Origin: Lomentospora prolificans
Lineage: Eukaryota; Ascomycota; Sordariomycetes; Microascales; Microascaceae
Assembly (NCBI GenBank): GCA_029532625.1
Contig: JARFXM010000006.1
Span: 2,790,001 to 2,854,000, forward strand
DNA length: 64,000 bases
Direction: 5' to 3'
Shown here: positions 35,401-46,515 of the stretch, in pieces
Layout: the number at the start of each line of letters is the position of its first letter
Position numbering within the stretch: the first letter of the stretch is position 1
Program-made: the position numbers and the translations under genes
Notes under the pieces: model-generated
Database searches by the model: none
The model's input: only the letters and a program-made list of their open reading frames with translations
Told to the model about the DNA's origin: nothing

Positions 35401-37269
35401 GTGTTTGCTAGGCCGTCGGTTATCTAGCAGCTGCCTACTATGTTCTCGAGACCGTGACCCTCTGCCGCCTGTCTCTAGGCTTGGGACCGGCTGCGTATGA
35501 GCATTGTGTCCTAGCTTTGACATAGTGAGAACACGGACTCGCCCCGTCGCATTTCACCTGGACGAGACATTAGACACAGATACCCACGTAGGTTCCCGAG
35601 GGATGGATGTCTTGTCTTCACCTTGCGCTGGCGGCATCGATGACACTATTCTCGAAGAAGCTGATCAGCCACATGGTATAATTCACATAAGGTAGTACAT
35701 CGGTAAGCTCACTGCTAACTTCTCACTTGCGGTAGGAATCATTTCTGCATCTTCCTCAGTCCTCGAGAACGAGATATCCGGTTCTTCTTCCATCGAGAGT
35801 GAGTGAGCGGGTAGTGGGTCCCGCCGAGGCACTGCCGCCCAGTACATGTATGGCTCACTACCGAGTGCCACAGTGCTGGCCACATTTGGCGGCGCACCAC
35901 AGCGCTGCCCACGCGGAGGACCTTTTAGCCGGGGGGTTGCGGAGGGATTGCTTGGCGAACCATCTTGTCTTGCATTCTTTTGAGGATGCAGTCTGCGTTG
36001 TCAGCGACGGTGTCAAGGTCGGTAGCGTTTTAAGCTTAGGTGTTCGTAGAAACGACAAAGAGTTAGAGTTCCCGGCTTGCATTTCAATGGACAGAGAGAT
36101 AGAAGGGGTCTGGTCCTGTATTAGATGGTGTGTTGCTGTCGGATAGAACGCAGGTGAAGAATTGGACCACCGCCGCGTTGCGGAATCTCTCCCCAGGTCC
36201 CGGAAAGAGCCATTTATCAATGATATTTTGTCACCCGTGAGGGAATACACTCAAGGTTGGGATTTTGCACGGTCGGATCCGCCGTTAGGGTGGGGGGAAG
36301 GTGGGGATCGTTTGGATGGGCGCACTTAGGCTATCAGCTCCGCCCCAAAAATGCGAGGATGACCCTAAGCGAGCGCCAATTCTCCCAGAGTGGATTTATT
36401 GCTGACAACCCGCCGTCGACGGCATCCTCCGTGTCCCGAATGATGCGGATCGGGGGGATGCCGAGACTAGCTGGCCCGGGCGTGGGGACCACCCACCACC
36501 GGCGAAGCCCGCGCGCTACCTGGCGCCAACCTATCGCGTGACAGCGCCAGCATTGGGGACTAAGAAAACAGTATTCCTGGTAGCGATACCCGTATTACAG
36601 AGCTGTATCCTCTAGCATTGTACATGCATTTCAAACGTCAGCACTGAGCTACAGGCTTCAACCACTCGTTCGCCCGGTGACGCCTGTCTAATTTTGCTAG
36701 TCAGAGAATGAATAGTACACGGCCTTTTCGGGACCAGTGTCATTGATGTTTATAACACGTCCGGAGACCGATGAACCCGATCATTCAGCCTCATCGTCCT
36801 ACGCCGCGATCCTTGCTATCTGCCACGCCTACTGGTCCTCGAGGTTCTCCGGCCCAATTAAGTTTGGAAGCCCGTCTTTGAGCTAGCCACGGTCGGAGAG
36901 CAGATGTTACGATGATAGGGGTTGACCGGTATCAGGGAGCATGTATGACATATCGGAGGTGACATGGTCGCGAGGAGACTCTCGCTTCCCACAAGTAAGT
37001 ATACGTAAGATCCGTTGACTGATATATTCAAAGCTCAGAAATATGAGGTTTGAAGGTGATGCAGGCGGATGCCACTTCGAGTAGCATCCACACACCCCCA
37101 ACTTTGCCCGGTAGTATATACCGGGCAAAAAGAAGAGTATAGAAGAAAAAAAGGACCCACCCAGCAGTATGCCCCCTAGCATCCATGAACAGGCCAATAC
37201 CTATCCCCCCTATCATTGCCCAACCAAGCGGCGACTATACCCTTTAAACGCTCGTGCAATCGCCTATAC
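35401..37269. other. intergenic, possible further pseudogene debris
   Basis: 1.9 kb with no intact gene. A 130-codon minus frame (36,250-35,858) contains a run with several Cys and Arg (C-K-T-R-W... W-C-A-A-K-C-G-Q-H-C-G), but not the Zn2Cys6 spacing. It could be an eroded N-terminal part of the neighbouring pseudogene or chance. Confidence 0.4.
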
Positions 37270-38459
37270 TCACGCAATGACACCAGTGCCAGCCTTGGAC
37301 TCCAATAACGAGCAGACACACGAGGCAGAATCAGTCCTGTCACGACATGTTAGCCCTGGTTTCACAAATAATAGGAACATAGCCGGTATTGACGAGGTAA
37401 GACATACGTGTATTCGTAGGGGGGGGTCAGAGATCCCTCCTGGGTGATATCGGTATCGCTGTTGGTAAAGATATTATTACGGGAGACAGCGAAGCCTTCC
37501 TCCTTGCTGTCGAGATTTGTGACGATAGCCCGGTGAGTATCGGTGAAACTGGTCTCCTCAACAAGTACCTGGGCACCCATTCGCGAGTTAACACCGGATG
37601 TCGGGTTGTCAGTGTAGCAGCTGCTGTAAATGTGGGCGGTACCGAACCGAACGCTTGGGAGACGGCTGTTGACGTTCGTCCAGTGATTGTGGTGGAAAGT
37701 CACTCTTAGGTGTCCCGTATCCTCGTCGGCGTTGTTATCCGAATGGCCAACAAGACTGCCTTTCCAGTGGTCGTGGAACTTGTTCCAACTTACAGTCACG
37801 AAATCGGACGCGTGCGTGATGTCCAGGAGCCCGTCGTAGGTGTCCTTGTTGCCAGTGATGCCCTCAGAACTGAAATCGCAGTGGTCGACCCAAACCTGCG
37901 TGGCCCGATCAAGAGCTAGGAGGTCACCTTTCTTCGGCGCATTGTGGAACTTGAGGTTCCGCACAATGACATTGCTAACCTTCTTTATGCGAAATCCACC
38001 ATCCTCGATACCTAGTTATTTTCCAGGAACCGGGTTAGAGCGAGGGCTGAATAGAGGTAATACTGGTATGTATCAAGGGCGAAGCTGGGGAGGAAAACAG
38101 AAATCAAATTGCTTTATTTTCTACATACCTGAGTCGGCACCAACTCCAATGACGGTGGTATCTCCCTGAAGGTCAATGATACCGCATCCGGTTAACATGC
38201 CGGAGATTTTGATCACACCGCCTGCGGCTACGGCAGATTCTAGGGCCGAGCAGGAAGTAACGGTAGTCCCTTCGCCGCTACCGCCGCCAGTGGTGCCTTG
38301 ACCAAAACCAACGAGTTCATCTACGTTGGAGCTGCAGGTTTGTCTGGCCGCAAGGGCTGGCCCATTATTGCCCATGGGAATACGAGCGTAGTTCAAGGAC
38401 GCACCCGAAACTAGGGTGGCGCCAAGGGCCGCAAGACTGAAGCTGCTGGGAACGTGCAT
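37270..38459 (-). CDS. secreted pectate lyase, polysaccharide lyase family 1
   Basis: Cleaves polygalacturonate by beta-elimination (Ca-dependent); extracellular, used in plant cell-wall breakdown. Three exons, 38,459-38,129, 38,011-37,408 and 37,336-37,270, give 333 residues. The introns are 117 bp (GTATGT...AACTAG) and 71 bp (GTATGT...GACAG, branch GCTAAC). I start at the ATG at 38,459 because it begins a signal peptide (M-H-V-P-S-S-F-S-L-A-A-L-G-A-T-L-V-S-G-A); the frame upstream has no ATG. A putative propeptide ends near A-L-A-A-R-Q. PL1 features are the calcium-site region W-V-D-H-C-D-F-S followed by Y-D-G-L-L-D-I, the V-S-W-N-K-F-x-D-H-W-K block, and the catalytic Arg region R-L-P-S-V-R-F-G. 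The short last exon holds two Cys. Expression is probably pectin-induced, but no site was proven here. Confidence 0.93.
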
Positions 38460-39488
38460 GATATCTGATAGTAGCAATGAGAGCTTTGGAGGCGATTGGG
38501 ATCTGGATGAAAGAAGTAGAAGTAGAACAAGAAAATGAATGAGGGAACAACGAGCGACCTGCGTCGAATGAAGCGAATGGTTATTTGACTTGTAACTGAG
38601 GTGAGAACATAGAGGAGATGTGGTTCAAGATGGATCTATTCAACATATATACACCTAGCTCTATCGACAAACATTCTCAAAAGGTATCAGACAGGTTGAC
38701 ATCGCTCTCCACATTGTAACTGACCGGAAGCATGGACCAACGTCCCAACCAGGTAGCATAGCATTGAGGCAGGGAGCAGGAAGGGGAGTGGTCTCTCCAC
38801 TCCTTCATTTACGTCTTGATTCTGGGCAATGGAAATTGATGTCACGGCGCCCAGGCTGCGGCAAGGCTTCGTTGTCAAAATCTACTAACAAAGCCGTTAA
38901 GTTATGAGAGGTCTTCTCCCACAAACTGCCGTTTTAGAAGCGGGCTAATAATGTGGCGTTGACAGCTGATCTGCCGCCGGGTTCGGACTTCTAGGGCCTT
39001 ACTATGATGAATTGCATCGTATTCCTTCTCACGTTCAACCCGTACAATCCGGAGGATGCCAGGTCGGGACATGACTGAAGGATTGAAGTGGGGCCCTACT
39101 TTTATTAGTGGAGGATAATTCGATTTGTAGGGATTACTGTAACCACCCAGTCTGCGCAAGGAGAAACAGAGCCATTCGTGAAACAGGCCTCTAGGATTCT
39201 TAAAAATGCCACCAATGAAGATATATCGAGGGAATTAATGGGAGATGTGGAGTTATCCGCCGAAGTGCGTCGGTATCAGCCAATGCGACGGCACCGTGTT
39301 TCATGTTTTTCATCCCAACCTCACTTCCACGTTAAAGTATCGTAGCATGCTCCGTCCATTTTATTCCGACATGTGGATTCCTTCAAGGCGACTCTGCGAG
39401 TAAAAGGAGCGTCCGTTGAACTTGAAGCTAACGTGTCAGGAGGCGTGGAGGAAGCATGAACCCACTTCGCGAGTTTAGCATAGCTCAC
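38460..39488. other. pectate lyase promoter and Prp17 3' flank
   Basis: About 1 kb, no gene. TATATATA-like sequence lies near 38,645-38,652, about 190 bp upstream of the pectate lyase start. Open frames here are short and without features. Confidence 0.5.
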
Positions 39489-41090
39489 TTAATCCCAGAG
39501 TCGTATTTGTCCATCATGACTCCCAGTGATCACTTTGCTTGTCTCCTGCTGTGACCACTGCACGCATGTGAGCGCTTCTGTTCCCGCCTTCATTTTGTGA
39601 AGCATCTTGCAAGTTTTCCAATCCCACACCACTAAGTACCCCGCCGAATCACCACTCGCAAGGAACTGTCCATCGGGGCTGACTGAGACATCGATAGCAG
39701 TTCCCGCGGTATGGTGACCTCTGAAGAACTTCTTCCGGCTCTGACGAATCTTTTCCCCTGTGGAGTAGACCAGCGCCTCGTTGTTGGAACTCTGGTATAT
39801 TGCGTACTTGCCATTGGGGTGGAGAGCGCTACGCGTAAGCGGAAAGCTGTCCACCTCGGGCATGATATACTTGACCGGGACTGGAATGCTCCAGTCCCAT
39901 GCCCTGACCGATTTGTCATCTGAAGTGGATAGAAACCTTCCACCTTCTTCGATGAACTCGAGTGTATTCACCGCGGCAAGGTGGTGATTGTAATCCTGGA
40001 CAATTTCGTTGCCAGACCTCACATCGAACTGCAGGATCTGGCCCGACGACATCCCGGCGAGAAACTCGTTTCTATGCTCGAAGCTATCGTTATTAAATTT
40101 GGCCACATGCGGCGTCTTTCCGGTGGTGAACTTGGAGATGCATTTTCCCGTTTCTGTATCCCATAACTTGATCATTCTATCCCAGGAAGCAGATATGAAT
40201 TTCGCGCCGTCGTAGTTGAAACACAGGTCCGATACAGCTTTGGTATGCCCAGAGTACGATCGTAAAAGTTCCCTATTGTGGTAGCAGTCCCAGATTTTGA
40301 TGGAGGTGTCTGCTGAACCGGAAAGCAAGAGGTGACTCGACTTGGGAAAAAGGCGCAAGACAGTAACGGCTTTTGTGTGGTTCTTCCAGGCGTATATCTG
40401 TCGTTTCGGTACATAATTCGTGATGCTTCCAGGTTCCTTCTGCAAGTCGATATCGAGATCCTTAGGGACGTGCATATACGTTCGCCCTTGGTAATCGAAT
40501 TCTTGGGAACCGTGGAAGGTGGTCGTCTCGTCGCCCAGCTCAGCGACCTCTTTCCTCCGTACAAGAGATTCGACTGGAGCCTTGAGAACCATCCCACTCT
40601 CAACAACATCGTCTTCCTCTTCGACTATCTCGTATTCTTCGTCGCTCGCGAGTGGCTCGTCTTCACCAACTACCTCGTAGTCGTCCCTCTTATACCGCGC
40701 CCATGGCCCAACATAACTATTCGGCCCTTCAGCCACGGTGGCACTGCCTTTGCTTTCACGAGTGGACCGCAACTGGGCGTTGGCTTGCTTGATATCCGCA
40801 CCGCTGAGGTAGGCTCGCTGCGGTCCGCCTTTGCGCTCAACGGCTTGGTGCTTAGACCGAAAAGTATGTTCGCTGAGGTACGTTTCTGAGGCCGTTCCTG
40901 TAAGTACGTTCTTCTTTCTCTTGAGAGGGTTCGCCTGGGATGTCGTAAGGGGGTTCTGAGGTCCGAGCATGGGTTTTAATAGTTGATCACTAGAGTATGT
41001 GTCTATGGCGTGTGAAGGCATCGCATCCTGTCGAACGATTAACGCGTCATTCGGCGTCATGTTGGCCGGGTAGTCGCGAATATCCTCCAT
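39489..41090 (-). CDS. Prp17/Cdc40-type WD40 pre-mRNA splicing factor
   Basis: Single exon, 533 residues. Prp17 acts in the second catalytic step of nuclear splicing. Family landmarks are G-P-Q-N-P near residue 44, K-R-K-K-N-V-L-T-G, Y-V-G-P-W-A-R-Y, the acidic stretch around 145-165, and the diagnostic F-D-Y-Q-G-R-T-Y-M-H-V-P-K-D-L-D-I-D-L-x-K-E-P-G-S run. Seven WD repeats follow (for example S-I-K-I-W-D, M-I-K-L-W-D, V-V-W-D-W, Q-I-R-L-W-D), and the protein stops right after the last repeat, as usual. The ATG at 41,090 is used; another ATG seven bases upstream is out of frame. Compared with what I know of mould orthologues it is shorter at the N-terminus, lacks introns and has many substitutions in the repeats (for example K-F-N-N-D-S-F-E-H). 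It may be a divergent second copy rather than the main gene. Confidence 0.9.
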   Translation of the reverse strand: MEDIRDYPANMTPNDALIVRQDAMPSHAIDTYSSDQLLKPMLGPQNPLTTSQANPLKRKKNVLTGTASETYLSEHTFRSKHQAVERKGGPQRAYLSGADIKQANAQLRSTRESKGSATVAEGPNSYVGPWARYKRDDYEVVGEDEPLASDEEYEIVEEEDDVVESGMVLKAPVESLVRRKEVAELGDETTTFHGSQEFDYQGRTYMHVPKDLDIDLQKEPGSITNYVPKRQIYAWKNHTKAVTVLRLFPKSSHLLLSGSADTSIKIWDCYHNRELLRSYSGHTKAVSDLCFNYDGAKFISASWDRMIKLWDTETGKCISKFTTGKTPHVAKFNNDSFEHRNEFLAGMSSGQILQFDVRSGNEIVQDYNHHLAAVNTLEFIEEGGRFLSTSDDKSVRAWDWSIPVPVKYIMPEVDSFPLTRSALHPNGKYAIYQSSNNEALVYSTGEKIRQSRKKFFRGHHTAGTAIDVSVSPDGQFLASGDSAGYLVVWDWKTCKMLHKMKAGTEALTCVQWSQQETSKVITGSHDGQIRLWD

Positions 41091-43105
41091 CTTCCATGTG
41101 GCGTAATAGGCGTTGGGAGATTCCTCTCAATGTTGTTGTGGTGGTGAATGATGGCGAAAATTGTTGTCGGGTTGTGCTGCTAATGTTGTATTACTATCAC
41201 TGTCTACGCGCACGACACAAGGCATTATGACGTGGATGCAGATTTTCACCATTGAACAGCTGTTGGCAGTTGTGACACTGCCCTTAACTCTCCACATTGT
41301 AACATTGAATGTATGCCATGAGCATGCATATGGTGGACGATGCGATATGCATCTGATGGCTACCGCCAGCTACACTGTACAGTGAACAATGTACCTTGAT
41401 TATTCATGTGTGATGAGGGTCATGGCTTTAATATCGCGCATCCGCGTATTATGGCATGTTTATGCACCAAAACTAGTATGAGCCTCGAATATATCCTGGT
41501 ATTCTGGCGTCAAGGATAGCAGAGACCGAAGAGAAAATTTTGAGAGTAAACATGTTAAGATGTAGACAGCATCAACAACGGAGGTTCGGATCCCCGTCCT
41601 GTGCCATTTGCCACATTATCCAAGGGATTCTTTTCCAGCTGCTCCTTCCTTTCCCTTCTGAGCTTTGAAAGCATTCATAAATACCTCGGTGTCGGGTAGT
41701 AATATGACTATAAGTATTACTTTTGAATCTCAACGGTGCTTGCTTTTTCCCGCGAAAAGTCCACCAGAATTACAATTTACTTTTAAACCAGATACACGTT
41801 GTGATGACCTTGGGTCGTGACCCCTGCTTGCAAGGACGAACGCGATTTCATAAGAGTTGGAGATGTCTCACAACCCCAGCCGTTGCTAGTCAATAAGGGC
41901 AGACTTCAGTACTGTTGATGATCGAGGATTCCCTCTCTACAAGCTGACGCATGCTTCCTTTCCTTATATTGCTGGGCACGGATGCGTGACAAATTAGGTA
42001 CCTCTCCCTACATAGCCTGTCTCGTCTTGTCGTGTCTAGCTTGCTCTTCCTATCTAAGCGTAACAATAGTATCAGTCATGACTCCGTCGAACTGCCGAGG
42101 GAGCAGAAGTTGAATATTTAGACTACGGGCTTTCGGCGAAAAAGCTGTGGGACGAGACGCCGGCCTGGCCGCGTTAACTAAACCCTGCGGCGAGATATGG
42201 TGACAATGCTGCGAAGTAAAATAGCTTCGTCATGTTGTCTACGGGACGGCCTGGAGGCAGGCGAGGGGGAAGACGGCGAATTTTCGAGTTACAATTGAGC
42301 GGATTAAAGTCAATTCCCCAGAATCCTTGCAAATAGACCCGGAAGCTTCATCGAATACCAGCTCCAACGAATAAGAAAAAAGTGATAGCGACAGGGTGTT
42401 CATACACCTTTGGTATATCCAAGGGGTGACCAACGTAGAGCAGAGGGAATATGGCGGGTAAACGCGAGGCTCTGCCTTCAGACGCTGCCTAGTACAGGAA
42501 CCCAACTTGTCCTTTTTCGGCAGTCTTTAAAGCTGTAGATGCAGCAGCCCGCTTCCAAGGCATAGATCTCATTCTGTTGGGGCTTGTGGGCACGAAGCGG
42601 CCTACAACACCGGATTTCCGCCCTCCAAGCGCCCGACCTTGAAACGTAGATGTCGGATTCGCCATACTCCCCTCAGTGCTGCTCTTCCTGAAGGGGCAGC
42701 ACTAGCCGAGCATTCCTATAGATGCTCTTGAGTCCCCTCGCGATGCACCTAGGTCATTCTATTTCAATCAATGTAGACCATTGGGTAAAATTTTGTATTA
42801 GATACTACCCCAGCAAAAACACGTCGGGGCACCCGTGATAGCCCAGACACAAAGCAAAACAACCTGGAATATTGACACTCGTAACCGTTCGTTAAGTCGT
42901 GCGAGGAAATCCCAACATTCTATCCCACCCATCAGTCTCTCTCCAGGTACCAGACATCAACAGCGTGATTATTGTAATTCTTCCACTCTGCTCACAGGAG
43001 AGCGTTGGTAACTAGGCCTTGAGCCGCAGAGCTAAATCGCGCCGACAACCCAATAACCGCCACAGCTCGTCCTATTGTTTACAGTATGAAGGTTGTCATT
43101 CCTGT
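41091..43105. other. intergenic, nothing recognised
   Basis: About 2 kb between Prp17 and Erv14. No coding exon, RNA gene or repeat was recognised. The frames present are short, and the 88-codon minus frame at 42,505-42,239 lacks features. Confidence 0.5.
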
Positions 43106-43795
43106 TTAGCTGGCTTCGTCCTTGATGAGGGCGACAATCATGCTGTAGAGGTAGAAGAAGAACATAATCAGGTGGAAGGCAAGCTTCGCAAACGACTCCT
43201 AAGAAGAAGGGAGAGACGGTTAATACCGGTCGAGAATATGAAAGGTTTGGAACCAGGTTCTCGTACCTTTTTATGAATATTGAGCTTTCGGAAGATTTCA
43301 GTGGCATCAAGGAGGTGCGTGTTTTCGACAATCCTAAGCACACGAAGTTAGTGGGTTAGATCCCTACGGTTCTTTGTGGGAATGGACCGAGCACGTACTT
43401 CTTCGCATTCCAAGCCACCAGAGGCAAGTTGAGGACGAGTGGCAACCAATAACCGTTGATGAGGAAGAGGAAGGTTAGGAATACGTGTACAGCAGCTTCC
43501 GGGATGATATACGTGTTCAAGCGGTTGCACAGATCGATCGGGTTGATATAATCACTGATAAAGACGTGCTAGTTAGCCTTGGGTATACCTTGTAGCCGCC
43601 ACGAGATCGTGAAGGGGAAAGCCGTTTGACGTCTCGAGAGCGCCAGGGCGTGGAATTGACAAGCCAAGCATTGAATATCGGGGTTCCAACTAACCATTCT
43701 AGATCGCTATACATTATGGTGAAGAAGACCTGAAGAAAAAGGTTGACGGCATTTATCAATACCGCGAAGAGGTAGAGCCACGCTTCTCCCGACAT
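43106..43795 (-). CDS. ER cargo receptor Erv14 (cornichon family)
   Basis: Cornichon proteins load transmembrane cargo into COPII vesicles at the ER. Four exons, 43,795-43,695, 43,554-43,399, 43,333-43,267 and 43,198-43,106, give 138 residues, the same length as yeast Erv14. Introns are 140, 65 and 68 bp, and every junction keeps the family text. The sequence starts M-S-G-E-A-W-L-Y-L-F-A and contains M-Y-S-D-L-E-C-D-Y-I-N-P-I-D-L-C-N-R-L-N, the cornichon signature. It continues with P-E-A-A-V-H-V-F-L-T-F-L-F-L, then N-G-Y-W-L-P-L-V-L-N-L-P-L-V-A-W-N. The end is S-F-A-K-L-A-F-H-L-I-M-F-F-F-Y-L-Y. Three hydrophobic segments are visible. A polypyrimidine tract on the coding strand (44,100-44,080) lies upstream. 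Confidence 0.96.
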
Positions 43796-44880
43796 GTTGT
43801 CAAATTATTGATGAAGGAGCAAAGAAATGGTTTCTTGGGTTTGGCTAGAGATGCGAAAATAGGTGGTAGCACGCTGTCGTTATCGCCGTTGTCGCCTCGG
43901 GCTCTGCTTCTGCTGTGAAGGGTATGGGAAGAGGTGCTCAATAGGAGTCTCCGAGCTTGCGCAAGGTTTTCGCCTTCTAATCCGTCGATTGGTTCCTACC
44001 CCCAAATTATCCGAAATCAGGTTCAATAGCAGCACCGATGCCGGGTCCGAACCAACACTGGCGCAAAGGAATAAAAATGAGGAAAAAAAAAAAGTAAGGT
44101 AAAACAAAGAGGTGGGAGATGGGGCCGCAAGAAGAAAAATTGATAATAAACCCAGTAGTAGGGAATATTTGGGTTTACGAGAGTCGGACTTGCGAGAGAA
44201 AGATTGGAAAAATCGAGTGGCAGGATGATGCCAACAAGGCCGAGGTGTTTGGAGCAGGATCAGTCGGTACGTAACGATTCTGGAAGTATGTGGTGACGTG
44301 AGGTTGGGTGCCTTCGTCGCTCTACGCTGGTTACTTAGCCCTACTGGTAGAGTTAATAGAGACTAAGGGCAACCCAACTGGGACTCGGACCTGTTAGAGT
44401 ACAATGCGCCCGCTTGATGAGCGCAGCGAGTATTTATAGGGCTGTGACATCAATGCCTTCTTGATAGTTAGCGAAACGTGGGAAAGTCGTCAATGTCTTT
44501 TTATGAAAGTGTGCATATGGTACATTTGCACAGGTATCTTTTTGCGACCCATCAGGCCCGAGCAGCTCAGCAATCGGGGAAGAAGCGATAATCGTGCGAG
44601 ATGGCTAAACCTTGGCGGAAAGAAGGGGAAAATACGCACGGACCATAGGATCTGTCTGCGCAAGCAGCACGGACGAGCAGCCAAACTCGGAAGGGATCAA
44701 GACTATCCTCTCATATTATGGAGAGCCTCAAGAACGGGGATAGATAACTTGGAGAGCCATGCTGAGGAATTCTATCGACTTGGCAGACGAAAAGGGTAAT
44801 ATACCCAGCTCTCCGGTTCCAATGTTCCCAAACATTGATACTCGCTTGTTTTACGTCTTGCATTTGCTACGAAGCCACAA
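43796..44880. other. Erv14 upstream region
   Basis: About 1.1 kb between Erv14 and the 3' end of the methionine aminopeptidase gene. It probably holds the Erv14 promoter and 5' UTR, including an A-rich tract at 44,085-44,096. No gene was recognised. Confidence 0.5.
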
Positions 44881-46515
44881 TTATTTGTCCTTCTTCTCTT
44901 GAAACTCGCCAGCCACCGCAATTGGGCCACCAGGGGAATCCGCCACCCTCGCCGTCAGCACCTCCACTCCAGTTTCTGTTACCAAGAGAGTATGTTCTAC
45001 GGAGATGTCAGCGTAGTCAGCGGCCATCCTATCCAACGACAAAATGTGCATGAGACTTACCGAACTGCGCGGTTCGTTTTCCATCAATCGTCGTGCTAGT
45101 CCAGTTATCCGGCCAAGTTACATCTCGGTATGAGCCAAGAGCAATCATTGGCTCGATGGTGAATGTCATGCCGGGTTTCGCTTCGCCAGGGGTTTTGTTC
45201 TTTGCGTAATGCGGGATATCCGGGGCACAATGGAAAAGCCTGTTGATGCCGTGACCACAATAGGTTCGGATGGTGCTACAGCCTCGTGCTTTAGCATGCT
45301 TCTCGATGATATTGCCAAATTCTCTGAACGGCACACCCGGCTTCACCGCTTGGATAGCTAGGTCGAGACATTCACGTGCCGTTTCAACAACACGCACAGA
45401 ATCCAGGTCCGCCTTCGCCTTGTCGCCCACATAATACGTCTCGTTCAAATCGCCATGGAAACCCTCATGGTAGAGAGTGACATCAATGTTGAGAATGTCC
45501 CCGTCCACAAGGGCACGCTGATCCGGTATGCCGTGACAAATGACTTCGTTCGGCGACGTGCACACAGACTTGGGGAAATGATTATAGTTAAGGGGCGATG
45601 GATACGACTATTGGAAATAAGGTTAGCGTCGCCATAACAGCCTACGAGATCATGCTATCGATCTCCTTTCGTAGACGATGTTCGTGGTCCCAGTGGCGGT
45701 AAAGAGGAAAAAGACCTCGTGCAGAGCTTCATCGTGAGAAGCCTCAGCGAGAATTAGAAGATTAGGCAACCCATCGGCCACTGGATAGACCACTCCGCAG
45801 GCCCCCATCTTCCTCCTTCTCTTCTTACTCTTATTCTTATTATTCTTATTCTTCTTCTTCAGTTCCTACTTACGTTTCTCTCGATACAAGCCTCGTGGAC
45901 TATTTTATCGATCTCATCGGTTGTGATACCGGGACGGATAGCGGCGGCGGCAATATCGAGGACTTCACGGGCGAGTCGGCATACCTTGCGCATCCCGTCC
46001 TGGGCTTTCGCGTCAAGGATCTCGATTTTTCTTCGGCCAGGCAGTGTTCGATACCGAGGAATGCCATCTTCGGACCATTCGGGGTGTGGTATGCTCTTGG
46101 GAACCACACGCTTAGGCGAGAGAGGATAAACGGGGCGGAGGGATCCGGTATAATTGAAGGTTGGAAAGGGGTTGAAGTGGCCGGTGGCTGGATCGGGTTC
46201 AGAAACTACCTTTGGAGGAAGAATGTGGTGGAGGATGTTACTCTGAGATTTGTGAAGCACCTTGTGCTCACTCTGCGAATCATTAGCTTTGAGAAAGACA
46301 GCGGAATCACGACAAACGGCAGGACGAGGCTTGGTCGGCAGGCCAGACGGTATCAACGTAGCTCGAGTGCTTCAACATACCCAGCTTTTTTTGAAGCATT
46401 CTTGGGAGCAGAAGAAACTGCCCTTGATGCCCAGCTTGATGCAGGTGGGACATTGAAGAGAATCGGCATCTTTTTCGCAGCCTATGCCAAGGCACTTCCG
46501 TTGTGTTGATGTCAT
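44881..46515 (-). CDS. methionine aminopeptidase type 1
   Basis: Removes the initiator methionine from nascent proteins; cytosolic, ribosome-associated. Four exons, 46,515-46,381, 46,272-45,874, 45,607-45,061 and 44,996-44,881, give 398 residues. Exon 1 plus the start of exon 2 forms the C6H2 zinc finger of eukaryotic MetAP1 (Cys8, 13, 22, 25, 36, 40; His48, 52). In the catalytic domain I see His203 (C-H-G-I-P-D), metal ligands Asp220, Asp231, His297 (C-G-H-G-I-N), Glu330 (T-I-E-P-M) and Glu361 (F-E-H-T-L-L-V-T), and substrate His304. Asp220 lies in N-I-D-V-T. All are intact. Intron 2 is long for this genome (266 bp) and contains a CTT/ATT-rich microsatellite and a nested small open frame. 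Confidence 0.96.
45650..45808 (-). other. 52-codon open frame inside intron 2 of the aminopeptidase gene
   Basis: On the same strand as the host gene, ATG at 45,808 to TGA at 45,650. The translation has ordinary protein-like composition (begins M-G-A-C-G-V-V-Y-P-V-A-D-G-L-P). No family recognised. It may be chance, an alternative exon or a small gene. Confidence 0.25.
45820..45862. repeat. TTCTTATTC/TTC microsatellite
   Basis: Imperfect run of TTCTTA, TTCTTATTA and TTC units inside intron 2 of the aminopeptidase gene, next to the donor on the minus strand. Confidence 0.7.

Noticed and set aside
36257..36541. 94-codon plus frame
   Set aside because: Gly/Arg-rich without any recognisable block; likely chance in GC-richer DNA.
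36907..37216. Minus frames with a hydrophobic start, signal-peptide-like
   Set aside because: Two competing frames, no conserved content, and they abut the pectate lyase 3' end.
42239..42505. 88-codon minus frame
   Set aside because: No motif or splice context.
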